DNA from: Pyxicephalus adspersus
Lineage: Eukaryota > Chordata > Amphibia > Anura > Pyxicephalidae
DNA: 64,000 bases
NCBI RefSeq assembly: GCF_032062135.1
Contig: NC_092859.1
Coordinates: 34,224,583 to 34,288,582 of the forward strand
Reading direction: 5' to 3'
Shown here: in pieces, positions 1 to 47,519 of the stretch
Layout of the letters: the number at the start of each line of letters is the position of its first letter
How positions within the stretch are numbered: position 1 is the first letter of the stretch
Position numbers and translations under genes: made by a program
The notes under the pieces: generated by a model
The model's database searches: none
The model's input: only the letters and a program-made list of their open reading frames with translations
Told to the model about the DNA's origin: nothing

Positions 1-3000
1 TAACCCTAAATACAAAAGCAATGCTAACCAGTTATTTAAGAATAGCTGAGCCTTTAGCTACTAATTAGCAGTAAATACATATTTTTATATATTGGAAAAA
101 CACTTTAAATACAAATTATGTTTATTTGCAGACAACAAGAACAAAAAATATTTATTAGAGCCTATAGAAAACATTTACTCACTCAGGTGTGTTTAGGACC
201 AGTGTACTTCTGCCTAAAATAATGTAAAATGTAACAGTTACAAAGATTAAACTTCCAATACATTTTAGATTCCTGGAATGACACAAGATTTATTTTCTAA
301 TTAAGGCCCTGAGGAGTTTGAGACAAGAAAGGTAAGTATATTTATCCAAGTGATGCATGTAGATAATATGGGATCTGACTGGTATTCAGGGTCACTAGAC
401 ATCTTGTTAATTTGGCTAAGGATTTTGTTCTAGGTATCCTTTGAGAGATCAAACCTTCTGCCACCCAGACAGCATGCTAATCACACCCCGGAAAGAGAAG
501 CTTGTCAATGGGTTTTGCTAAAAGAAAAAAATAAAGATGACCTTTGTTATATAAAACTATTTATAAAATGATTGACTGTGAAGATTCACACAACCTCCTC
601 TGTTACAAAAGATAAAATAAGGAGTGTGTTCTTTTGGTGAATTTTAATATTAATGAATTAATATTTAAGAGACTTTTCTTCTTTTTTTTTAACATCTGGG
701 GGATGAAACTCTTGACAAAACTGATACCACATCTGCTGCCTACAAAACTATTAATCATCAGACTTTTTTTTACATTGCCTATAGGGGATGTTTATATCAT
801 TTATAACCCAATTGTAGGCCCTATTATTGTCAGTTCAGCTATAGTTAGACACCACTCCATTTAAAACCCATTTGTATGTACACAGAAAAACTTAAAACAT
901 AAACTAAATATTCAATTTTTTACAAACGTAAATGTAACAAATGTAAAAAAAAAAAAAAAAAAAAAAAAACAACAACAAGCAAATGTGGTTTATTGTTCAT
1001 ATTTATTTATTTTTCTATCTAATAAAATGTAAAATGCATCTGCCTAACACTTTACATTTTGTATGGAAAAGTAAAAAACAAAACAAAAACAAAATACACA
1101 ACAGCTCTGAAGCTGGAATGTAATACAAAATACAATAGTGTCTCTGAAGTGTTAAACAACCCACTCCCTGTATATAGGATCAGTGAGGCAATAGGAAAAA
1201 GGAAATGAAATGGGAACTTGAGAGTATTTGAGAAAAAAAAAGGGATCATGCTGTTTGAATAGGTCATTGCATTTTGTTCATAAATACAGCCTATACTATA
1301 CTGTAAGAGGGGAGGGGCAGTGGATGGTATGTTCCACTTTCTCAATGATGACATGAATTTATCAATGGCTTGCTGGCAGGGCAAGAAAGGGTTAATACAT
1401 AGCTTAGATTAGATTGTGCTGTCAGAAGTATACTTTCCAGCTCTTGTAAACCACATGATGTAAAGGGAAATCTTTCTCAACATGTGTTGTACAGAAAAAC
1501 CTTCACAATACTACCAATATTCCATTTCTTTAAACACATTCTTGATGCTGAACACAATCCCAGGCATAGAATAATAGTTAGTTATAAATAATGAATAAAT
1601 AATTAAAATATTTGGGAATGTATGTAAGTCAGCGACTTAACAGAAAAGTAAGGATCAGATGTAAATTTAATACTGTGGGGAAAAAAAAACAACAAAAATG
1701 AACTCATATAGGTCTTTACTAGGATTTTATTGAGGAGTGCTGCCTTGCTGGATATTCTCCACAAACTTTTGGGTTACAGCTGCTAGCCTATTATCTTATG
1801 GTAATTCTTTTGCTTTTTTTCAACCTGTTAGGAGATTACATATGTTGCACCTAACTGATAGCAAGTGTTTTTTTCACATTTTAGTTAGTGATATAGAGAG
1901 AAAGCTTTCTCCCCAAAAAGAAAAAAAAACAGAGTCTGCCCAGTAACAAACATAGCGCAGTAGCAAGCTGAGTACAACTATTGGCTATGCAAATACAGAA
2001 GGGGGAGTCACACAGCTGCCTAAACTGTTTCTCACACTTAAAGCAATATTTTCACTTTTACTCTTTGGTGTTAGGGAGTGCACAGCAGCACCAGGGGTTC
2101 AATGTTTGTCATTGGTTCTATTAGGTGACTTTTTCACTTTAGCAGGACTTTCTAATAACCCGTGTCATTTTTTTCCCCTTTATACAACATTCAGGTTGGG
2201 CTGAGCAGGTATTAAACGGGACGTGTTTAGACCTTACAAATTATACACACCCGCTGTACAAATATGCAGCTAGCATTGCTAATTCTGGGTGTCACTCTTT
2301 TCATTCATTGGATCTTATCAGGGAAAATAAGTATTTTATCAATTAAAAAGAAGGCAGGTTCAAAATGGCAGAATGTATGTGCACTTTTCTACATCTATAT
2401 GTTTCTTGTAGTGAAAATGGTGTGAACAAAACAATTATGTGGTTAAAAAGAATGCCCCAAATTTCCTTGAAAACATTATCTTCCTCACCACACTCTGAGA
2501 AGATAATAGCAGCTACTGACATTTGCTGCAAAATTTTCCAGGAATTGTCACTGGCAGCTCACTCTACATTAGCAAATTCAGGCTCATGGCCATAGACAAA
2601 ACACAACACAGCGATGGATCTCAGATAACAGTTATATATATTCACTTAACTATAAAACAATCACTGGTCTTATAGAAAAATTCACCTTCTTTGCTCTGAT
2701 TGTCTCACAGGTGATCAGTAAGTAGACATTTTTAGTGCAATGTAAAACTATTATGTAAGAATCCTTAGCCATATGTAAACTAAATTTGATAATTAATTGA
2801 ATAGAGTTCTGTCAATACAAAAAAGTAAAATTTACTGACATCGGCTAACTGCAAACTACACAACTTTGGGTAAAACACCCATCATTTTCTTATGAAATAC
2901 AGCCGTTAGTATTAAAAATAAAAAACCCACAAAGCCCCAATTCTAAAAGTCTTTACCATAACCTCATGTTTTTTTAATCCTCATTTTTAGAAGACCAGTT

Positions 3001-4664
3001 GTCTTATACTAGATAAGCTCAATCGATCATGTAAAAGGTTTAGTTAACAACCAATCAACTTTTAGCTTTTAGTGTACGCAGATACAAGATAAGTCCTGAT
3101 TTGTTGCAGCAGGCATTATTCTTCATAAATGAGAGGAAGAAGAAGAATCAATAGGACCTCCTTTGACATGGAGAACAATATGCACCAAGGAGCTTTAAAT
3201 GGAAATGAAGGGCATTTATTGTATTGTGAAGACAAATGGATTATCTCCTTTAAATGCTGCCCCAACACTCTGCTTACCAGTTAAACAAATATTTAAGAGA
3301 TCCCAAGTACCCTACACTAAAGAAATAAAACAGATAAGCTGAAGACGAGTTCCATTGGCCAACAATGTTTCAGTTATTAAGGAAAATGAATGGAACATTT
3401 GGGCATCAACTCCATTAACGCAGAAATACTTTGCCCTTGTGGGAATCATGAGGGTTGGGTCCCAACTTAAGTTTGCAAAAACAAAGGCCATAGTTGATTT
3501 GAATATCTAGTTCACGTTCCAGGTGCCCATACAGGGGAGGACATTTTCATACAACACTAATCATTTTTAGATCAGTCAGTTTACAATCCGGAAAGAACAT
3601 AAATAACAAATATACATTTGTTACGATAAGATTTTTGTTGATTATCATATAAAGAATGTTAAACCAGCGACTGATTAAAAATGTCATTTGCAACAACAAG
3701 AAAAGATTCATTTGTTGGAATTCTTTGTTTGTATTTTCCCACTTTGAAGAAACCATTGTTACTTAATTGAAATGATCAATTTCTGGATAATAGGAGCATG
3801 TCACTGGTTTGGCTGATTTAATAATAATAGTATTTCTTGGTGTGTGGCCAATAGTAATGTTCACACAATAAAAATAAAAACCTTGAACGTAGCGCCCGTC
3901 AATTTTTAATGCAGTCTGTGCCCATGTTGGGAAGATTCACTTTAAATGGTGATCTGGTGATCATTGTAACCTTCACTGACGGAAGAGAAAAAAATCTGCA
4001 TTTTCGTGTTGTCACTGGGTAAAAAATACAGGGCAAATCTTCCACTTGGGACATCTGGGAAAGTTTTATCTTTATGTTTGTGTTTCTCACTTCCAGTTGT
4101 GAATAAAATCTCCCCAATGGGACAGACAGCAAAAAACAAAGCAAAAACCTTGGGCACCCTTCTCATTTAATCAAAAACTAAACAACAATGTTTTGGGTTT
4201 TGAATATAAAATGTAATAAATATGGTAACGCTTGGCAATAAGTTTGCTAAACGACTTGATTCATCTGTTATAAAATGCTGTTTTAATGTTTTTGTTAAAA
4301 AAGTTGATTACAAAACCATCTCATGTCACCTCAGTCGATAAAAATTTCCAAGACCGATCATTTAGCGTAGCAGAACGTTACCCAGCAGAACCATCCTCAA
4401 TTTGTTACACTTTTTCTATATAGATATTATTCAATCATACAACCACATTCCATTCTTGAATATTATTCCTTTGTTATTTAAAATATAAAAAGATCACTAT
4501 ATTTTCACTTAATTGAAGATAAGCCTTTGTACGCATGCTGCATACTTTAGCAAAACAAAAATGATTTGAGAGGTCTCAAAACCCATCTGATATGCGGGTT
4601 TGTTTTATCGTTTTATCCCCCCTGAATATTTATGGGATTCAGAAATAAAAGATTTATGGATCTC
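1..4664. other. Upstream flank without a recognisable gene
   Basis: AT-rich non-coding DNA 5' of ccnd2. Short open frames exist on both strands, but none shows a recognisable domain, a credible splice structure or unusual length. There is a poly-A stretch at about 947-969 and scattered A/T runs. Distal enhancers or an antisense transcript could lie here (mammals have a divergent CCND2 antisense RNA), but nothing in the sequence alone supports either. Confidence 0.7.
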
Positions 4665-4786
4665 TTAGATCTTGTGGGCAGGGTCCTCTCCTCTTGTCTG
4701 TATGGGTCTGTCATTTGCAACTCCTATTTAATGTAGAGCACTGCATGATATATTGGCGCTATATAAACCCTGTTTATTAATATTAG
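4665..4786 (+). mobile_element. LINE 3' tail fragment (L2/CR1-like)
   Basis: A copy of a short repeat seen five times in this window. It has the recognisable blocks GGGCAGGGTCCTCTCC, GTCTGTCATTTGCAACTCC and TATTGGCGCTATATAAACC, then a TAA-rich tail. The most complete copy (61113-61452) joins the same block to the end of a reverse-transcriptase ORF, which shows that the short repeat is the 3' end of a non-LTR retrotransposon. This copy is 5'-truncated and ends about 190 bp before the candidate ccnd2 TATA box. Confidence 0.75.
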
Positions 4787-4974
4787 AATGGATGATTCTA
4801 TAAAATGTATATTCTACCTTAGGACCCTACTATACCATCCAGACCTTTCCAAAGCCATCTATAGCCACCTTTGCTTATATTACTTTCTTTCCCAAACTTT
4901 TTTCTCTACCTCCCACCAAGCCTGTCCTTGCAAAGCAGCACCTACAAAGTGACTTAATTATTTCTTTTTTTCTG

Positions 4975-4997
4975 TATAAAGCCAGAGGGGGGCGGGC
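4975..4997 (+). promoter_or_regulatory. ccnd2: Candidate core promoter of ccnd2 (TATA plus GC box)
   Basis: TATAAA at 4975-4980 is followed at once by a GC box, GGGGCGGGC, at 4989-4997. Initiation about 25-30 bp after the TATA box would start transcription near 5005 and give a leader of roughly 310 nt. Mammalian CCND2 promoters are usually described as GC-rich and TATA-poor, so the TATA box may be fortuitous. No transcript data were available. Confidence 0.35.
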
Positions 4998-5004
4998 TTT
5001 AAAG

Positions 5005-5318
5005 AAGAAAAAAAAGTGTAAGAGCTGTCATGTGTGCCCTTATACTAGGGCCTCCTGCTTGCTGTGTAGAGAGAGAGAGAGAGAGGAGGAAAAAAACTTA
5101 AAAAGTCTGGCCAGCTGCTGTTCTACATAATAACACCAAGTGGCTGGGCCAGCCCCAGTGCAAGCTGCGTCACTGTGCAGCCAGGGAGCAAAGTGGGGAG
5201 CCTGCTGTGAGCCTGCTGTGCCCTGCTAACAATAGAAGCCCCCCAATCTTCTCTCTGCTCCCCCACACGTATTCTGCACCCGTGGATACAATAGTGTCAG
5301 AGATCCGAGGCGGCCAGC
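5005..5318 (+). other. ccnd2: Putative ccnd2 5' untranslated leader
   Basis: Purine-rich first half with a GA dinucleotide run (about 5068-5085) and a GC-richer second half with a short internal duplication of GAGCCTGCTGT around 5198-5220. It holds one upstream ATG (5030). The main ATG at 5319 has A at -3 and G at +4, a strong vertebrate start context. The 5' boundary is inferred only from the TATA box. Confidence 0.4.
5030..5101 (+). promoter_or_regulatory. Upstream ORF in the ccnd2 leader (23 codons)
   Basis: ATG at 5030 opens a 23-codon frame ending in TAA at 5099-5101. Its second half is encoded by the GA repeat, giving alternating Glu and Arg. It is the only ATG between the candidate start site and the main start, and it ends 217 nt before that start. 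It could lower or condition cyclin D2 translation, but only if transcription begins upstream of 5030. Confidence 0.35.
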
Positions 5319-41428
<36,110 letters not shown>

Positions 41429-42630
41429 GGACTCCCGCCAAGCGAAAGAGTCTTTCTTTGTTTTCTCCTTTGTTCTGTATTCGTAGAACAACCCGTTTAT
41501 ATCTGCTCCCACTTAGGAAAAAAATATTTAAAAACTATTTTAAATACAAAAAAAAAAGAAAAAAATGAATTGTTAAGTGTTTGGTGCCTGTCATGTCCAT
41601 TTAGAAGGGAATCCCACAATTTATTTGATATTTGCTGTTATTATTATATTGTTTAAAATTAAGTGCTTATGTAAGCATAAAACTTAGCTATAAAATTGTA
41701 AGTCTGCATTTGTGGGATAAAACTTTAGATGTTTCTTTTTTTTTTTTTTCTTTTGTAGTCGCTTACACCTCTCCCGCTAGATGCCGCAGAGGGTGTGAGC
41801 GGGTATTTGTGGTTTGTTCTTCATGTGTAGATTGCAAGGCAAAAGACTATTGGATCCTAGAGGCCGAAAGTCAGAATGATCCCTTAAGAGATTGAAGCAG
41901 TTTTCTTACTTTTTGGGACATTGATATTAAATTGGGATCTGTTCTGTTTTTATTGTAATCTAATGAGAGGTGCTTTCTCAATCTCCTGTTTAGTTTTTGT
42001 TTACTTTTGCTATCTATGGTAGCTGCTACCGAAAAAAAGATGCTTTATTTTTGCAAGCCTAAGGCAGATGTTTTTTTTGGGTTTTTTTTTTTAACAATTG
42101 TTTTTCCCCTTTTGACTTTTTTTCCCTTCCTTAGAAAATAGGTAGACATAGAGAGGGTGTTTACAGCCTACTGTGGATCGCAAAATTGGTCAAGCCCAAC
42201 TTCACTTTTGAGACTGTAACACAGGACAGTGAACTCAACCTAAAGTCCAGTTGGGCTTCAATTTGTCTACCTTTTAAGCTGTAGATTTTTTTTTATTGCC
42301 CTATTTTACAGTGTAAAATTGGTTTTTATAAGTACAGTTTAAAATGCCTTGTAAAGGCAAACAATATATGGTCCTAGCAAGCTGAAAGAAAAAGGTACAC
42401 CTTGTCATTCTGAACACAGCTCCTTTTTACATTATGGGAGCCTCTAAAGGGATATCACAAATTTAAGTGGGCTTTTAGCTAAAAAAAAAACAATATTGTG
42501 AAAAGTCACCATGATGTAACAGGAGCTGGTTGGTCTGATGTCTTCTCAATAAGCTCTGAACTTCAGGCAGGGCTTTTTTTTTGCTAAATGCTATATCAGT
42601 GAAAACTGGTGAAAATAGACTATCATGAAA

Positions 42631-42740
42631 GAACCTGGATGTTCCAACAAACCTAGAACAGGTTTTTAAAATAATTTGCTGTTGGCAAAATTTTTCAATC
42701 CAGTACATGTTTGTGGGATCACCCAGGTTCTCCCATGTTA
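42631..42740. mobile_element. Old foldback-element fragment
   Basis: Degraded member of the GGGCCTGATTTATTAAAGC family or a close relative: AACAAACCTAGAACAGG, AAAATAATTTGCTGTTGGC and TGTGGGATCACCCAGGTTC. It sits 50 bp before a much better preserved copy. Confidence 0.6.
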
Positions 42741-42793
42741 GTCTTTCTTCACTAGTCTTCATTGTATTACTATTATATAATATTAGGCTCATT

Positions 42794-43000
42794 GGACCTG
42801 ATTTATTAAAGCTCTCCAAGACTGGAGAAGATACACTTTCATCAGTGAAGCTGGGTGATCCAGCAAACCTAAAATGGATCTGGTCCAGGATTGAAAACAT
42901 TTGCTAACAATTAGCAAATTACTTTTATGAAACCATTCCAGGTTTGCTGGATCACCCATGTTAAATCACATGCCTTGGAGAGCTTTAATAAATCAGTCCC
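42794..43000. mobile_element. Foldback element (MITE-like) in the ccnd2 3' UTR
   Basis: 207 bp with inverted ends GGACCTGATTTATTAAAGC and GCTTTAATAAATCAGTCCC. The near-palindromic body includes GGTGATCCAGCAAACCT and AGGTTTGCTGGATCACCC around a TTTGCTAACAATTAGCAAA centre. It is the most complete copy in the window. Transcribed as part of the 3' UTR, it would fold into a long hairpin. Confidence 0.85.
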
Positions 43001-43493
43001 ACTTTGTAAAGACATTGCCCTTTAAAAATATCCTCTTTTCCCACTTCCACTGTTGTATTCCATGGCTGGTCTGCAGTTAGCATTTTTGTAAACCATTTCA
43101 TTCGAAAAAGCACTTTGAAAATAGTTCCCAAGGGATAAATGGGATGGTTTATGAAAATTTTTGCTGACCCCACCACATTGTATTCTGCCTCTGTGACCCC
43201 CACAACAGCCTGAAGGCATTTTGGTGTTGCTGGATTTTTCAACACCTGCAGTTGGATGACATTCCTTTAAGAACATTCCGGATGTATCAGAAACTAAAGT
43301 ATTGTTTTCTTTTGTTCTTTCATGACCCTGAAGGATGTTAACCCCTTCGGTTAAACTTATTGCTAGAGCCGTAGGCCTTACAGGGTTCAATACATTTAAT
43401 TATATCTTTTTTCAGATAACTATGATAAAATTGCTGGTGACAAAACGGTAAACATCCAGAAATTTTGTTTAGTGAAAAAAATTTGTGCCAGTG

Positions 43494-43501
43494 TACTTGA
43501 A
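43494..43501 (+). promoter_or_regulatory. Candidate miR-26 site (8-mer TACTTGAA)
   Basis: Exact match to the miR-26 seed complement with A opposite base 1. Cyclin D2 is an established miR-26a target in mammals. Whether this particular site is orthologous was not checked. Confidence 0.45.
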
Positions 43502-43759
43502 TTTGTTTTTTTTTCTTCTTATTCTTGTGGTTGCTACAGCAATTTGGCATCATTTTATTTTAATTTTATATATGTATTTTCTAATGCTGTTGCACAATTA
43601 ATTGTATGATACAGTTGACATAGTTTTGTTTGCAATTTGAAACAAAAGACAAAAATTGATTGAAACACAATTTAAAATGGGGTTCACCATGTATCAGCTA
43701 TAAAGGTTGATATGAGGAGAAAATATATATTTTTTGTTTATTTTTTTGTTTTGTTTTGC

Positions 43760-43840
43760 GCTGCTATGGAGCTAAAATTTGTTTCATTCTTATTCACATT
43801 AACAGTACTTAGCTGTATTGTTTCACTGAGTGTGCTGCTA
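43760..43840 (+). promoter_or_regulatory. Candidate miR-15/16 site pair
   Basis: GCTGCTA (7-mer-A1) at 43760-43766 and TGCTGCTA (8-mer) at 43833-43840, 73 nt apart. miR-15/16 represses several G1 cyclins in mammals. Seed matches alone give false positives; conservation would be needed. Confidence 0.4.
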
Positions 43841-44028
43841 TTTTATAAACATTTTTATAATATATTATTTTACTGCTTAAAAAGTTTCCAATCCTGAAGT
43901 AAGTAGATGGTTAAGTGGACATAAGGATTTTTGATTACTGGAAATGCCCTTGTATAGTTTTTTTTAATTCCTTCTTTTAGAGTGTTAATGACCTTTTTTC
44001 TGATCATACCCTAAAAAAATGGTAGAGT

Positions 44029-44035
44029 TACCTCA
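44029..44035 (+). promoter_or_regulatory. Candidate let-7 site (7-mer-A1 TACCTCA)
   Basis: Six-base let-7 seed match plus A. Weaker than an 8-mer because the base before it is T rather than C. Confidence 0.25.
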
Positions 44036-46477
44036 GGTTCACTGGATTCAATATGGTTCCTACACCTTCAATACCTCACACTTTTACAGTTTTCTTCTGG
44101 GAGCTTATACCATGGTGCAGTGCAGCTGGAAACTGCATTTGTACTGGAGATCTTGCTACTCATTCCTTTTTCAGTTTTTATTAAGGCTTAGGCAGTCTTG
44201 TTTTCTGTCCTGCCACAATCATATAAAATGTTGATCTTCCCATCTATAGCTTTAAAGGAGTGTTTGACAAACATTTTTTAAGTTAAACGTTTCAAGGCAA
44301 TTTTAAGTGTATTCTATATGTGAGCTGTCATTTTTAAACCTTAAAAGTTTACTTGTTATATTCCCACCGTGGATGCAGCCATATATTGAATATCTCTAGA
44401 GTGTTATTAAATCTCAGTAACTTTAATGAACCCTAGTTACATAGCTGAGTAATAATAGATGGCAAGATGGCAAGTCCGCTCTATCAGAAAAAAACAGGAA
44501 TCTATCTTGTTATAGTCTTTGCTTAGTGTTCTGGCTTTTGTGAATACTGATGTGTTGTCTTCAAAATGACTTTGCCCTACTGTTGTTTGAGGAATGTGTA
44601 TAATTTTAAAGGACCAAAAAAAAAAGACCCATCTAAAAATAGAAAAAACAAAGAAAGATGAGTTAGCCAAAAACTAAAGCATAGCATTGCAGGAAGAAAT
44701 TATAGTGTGCAAAATTCATTAACTCCAAACAACCAGAGTTCTCTTGCTTTAGTTACATCTATAGAAAGAATTTATTGGACTAAATTTGGATGCTAGAGGT
44801 TAGTTTACATGGTTGTCTGAAGAGGCACAATTACTCGGTATATCGTAGCATGTTCGTTTAAGTAGTCCACTATTTTATATTAGTGCAAAAGTTATCTAGG
44901 TTTGCAGAATATCATCAGTGCAGAGAAAAGAAGCTTTATAATTATTTTTTGTTGTCTCCTTTCCCTTTTACCTGTTTAAAATACTACAATAGTAGGCATT
45001 TAAATGCTCAGATATTTTCATGTTTTTACCAAACACATTTTCATATTCTTAATAGGCTTTAAAGAAGGCCTTACCGACCTCTGTCAGGCACTATGGAGGG
45101 ATTCATCCTCAAAGTTTACATCAGAGGCTTTTTTAGCCAGATTTCTAATCTGTAATAAAAACCATGGGCATTGGAAAAGGAGGTTAGCAGGAGCTGAGAC
45201 CCCACTTGAATGACTCCAATGTTTCTAAAATTCAAGGATGAATTGTTCCAATTGTGTCTACAGCTAAACAGTTCAGAGCTGGTTTCAAGTTAATCTGATT
45301 TTTTTTTTTTTTTTAGAAATTTGTAAAAAATGTGTTCATTGCTCATCTACCAAAATCTACAGATATTGATGGAATGTTTGCATAATAGAGAACATTAAAC
45401 AATTCAGATTCATAACATTTACCACAGGACACAATGAATACTTAGAAGCTAACAAACTGAGAGCAGCATAAGCTTTCCAGAATTGTTCATTCAATTTCTC
45501 TTTCTCACTGTTTTTTAGGGTCTGACTTTCCATAAAAATGGTCATTATCACCTTTAGAATAGAGAAAAAAAATGTTTCTATAATTAGACGTAGGAGTTAA
45601 GGGAATGACATACCATGTATTTAAAGCATGTGAAGAAACTCAAAATCTCACGCTATGAGGGTATATATGGCATTTTCACAAGCGCTTTGGTGGCATAATA
45701 TCTGATTTTTTTTTTTTAATAATCAAGAATAAAAAAGTACAAAAGACTATTAATTTACATTTGTGCATTTCTGGATTGCAAGAACATTTAGTTATATACT
45801 CTTTTAATAGTATGTAGCTATCATACAGCTGCTAGACAACCCAGAATCCAGTCTTGCGATGTGAACGCTAAAGAAATGCTAGCATGATGGTTTAGGCACA
45901 AAAAGAGCCTGTAGTTGGTACAGACAAGGGTAAATCAATTTTGTCTGTCTCCCCCCCCCCTGCACCCTCCAGTCCCCAAGCACACAGAAAACTTGCTGAA
46001 ATGTGTATAATGCACAGTCATAAAATTCATTCATTGTTAGAATATTATTATAGTGTACTGGGACCTAAAGGGTAATTTTTTAAAGTGACATGAAATGTGT
46101 AAGCTTTATGAATTTATGGTTATTCATGTGAAAGAGGTAATGTAGGTAGGTTTAGTTTGTTCTGTTGGACCGCACTTGTTACTTGTGGCAGCCAAGATTT
46201 AGTTCTAGTGGGTTAGTCCGTGGTACTATTTCCTTGTGACTGTATGAAAAGTTTGGCTGGTTTGGCACACATCACTTATCCAAAAGAAACACCTGTTGCT
46301 AATGGTGACCTGATTATTCAGATTGCTATCTGTTCTCCATAACACACTGGAACAATTCTTAAAAGAACCCCTATCAAGAGAAATATGTATGGGGCTGATG
46401 TTACTGACCTCTAAAATGTCTATTCTCTTGGCATACATTCTTATCCACATCAGTGTTCCCTGATTTAAGACAAATAC

Positions 46478-46483
46478 AATAAA
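46478..46483 (+). terminator. ccnd2: Candidate distal polyadenylation signal AATAAA
   Basis: About 5.05 kb after the stop codon, close to the known length of mammalian CCND2 3' UTRs and before the first intergenic transposon at 46907. Other AATAAA hexamers at 45154 and 45728 are alternatives. Confidence 0.25.
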
Positions 46484-46906
46484 ATGTTTTGACTTCACTT
46501 GCTGCATATCAATTTGGCATTAGTAGCTCAGAAACTACCAAAGCCAAAGTAACGTTTATAAAAATTGAGGCCAGAGGCAGAAAAGCCCCAGGATGACTGC
46601 CGGTTTAGTGTACCTTTACCAGCAGAATAACCTGCAGACCTGTAAACAATTAGGAAATGTTGAGTGTGTTGGAGATAGACATGGCCTGTTGGCTGAGCTC
46701 CAAGCTTTACTGATGGGCAGTAATGGTGGAATAGAAACAGCTGCAACATAGTTTAGAAAGTTACACGACAGATGCAAGAATTGGTGCAGTGTAAGTGTTA
46801 CCCTTAAAAGTTAAAAAAAAAAAAAAATTCCATTAAGTGGGCCTTCTATTTCTTACAATGAGGTAGATAACACCTTCAGTTCAGTGGCCATTGTAAATAT
46901 GTCTAA

Positions 46907-47220
46907 GGCTACGTACACATGTCTAATGGTTCTCGCCCGATAATCGGCTCAGGGCCGATATTGGGCGAGAATCTGGTGTGTGTACAGCGCCCATTGTCCG
47001 AACAACCATCCTGGCGGATCTATGGACGAGGAACGATTGTAATTCAAGGGAAGGGGGAGAGCACGCAGCAGGGTGCCACTCTGTCGTTTTCCCCCTCCCG
47101 TCTCCATAGAGCAGAACGGTGATGTACAGCACTTGTTCATACATCTCTCAGTCTTTTGTTATGGGAAAGGATCGTGAAAGATCCTTTCCCACGACAATAA
47201 TTGCAGGTGTGTATGCGGCT
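46907..47220. mobile_element. TAA-flanked non-autonomous DNA element, copy 1
   Basis: 314 bp with ends GGCTACGTACACA and TGTGTATGCGGCT, flanked by TAA on both sides (46904-46906 and 47221-47223). A three-base TAA duplication suggests the PIF/Harbinger superfamily, but this is not proven. It contains a strong internal hairpin around GGAAAGGATC and GATCCTTTCC. No transposase. Confidence 0.75.
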
Positions 47221-47223
47221 TAA

Positions 47224-47519
47224 AGCTACGTACACACTTCAGATGATAGTCACCTGAGGTGAACGATCGTCCTGATCTTGGGCAAAAATCTGAATTGTAC
47301 AGTGGTCCCTCGATGTGGTTGATGAACAACTTGTGGGAAATGACCGCTGGTTAATCCTATGGAGGAAAGCACCACAGGATGCCACTCACTCGTCCTGTCT
47401 TCTCTCTTCTTCATAGAACAGGAGTGCTGTGTGCACAACTCGTTCATTTATTTGTCACTGGAACTGATCATGAAAGATTATTTCCATCGACAATGTCCAT
47501 CGGACATCTGTAGGTGGCT
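47224..47519. mobile_element. TAA-flanked non-autonomous DNA element, copy 2
   Basis: 296 bp starting AGCTACGTACACAC and ending GTAGGTGGCT, followed by TAA (47520-47522). It directly abuts copy 1 with one shared TAA. It is colinear with copy 1 in blocks such as CACCACAGGATGCCACTC against CAGCAGGGTGCCACTC, but strongly diverged. Confidence 0.75.

Larger units (their letters stand above)
41429..46500 (+). other. ccnd2: Putative ccnd2 3' untranslated region
   Basis: About 5 kb of AT-rich sequence after the stop with no recognisable coding sequence. Mammalian CCND2 has an unusually long 3' UTR of about 5 kb, so a similar span is expected. It has many T/A runs, candidate miR-26, miR-15/16 and let-7 sites, and a foldback element (42794-43000) that would be transcribed within the message. 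The end is uncertain: AATAAA occurs at 45154, 45728 and 46478. Confidence 0.5.

Noticed and set aside
42475..42900. 141-codon open frame on the - strand
   Set aside because: It spans the two foldback-element copies in the 3' UTR; the frame reflects repeat sequence.
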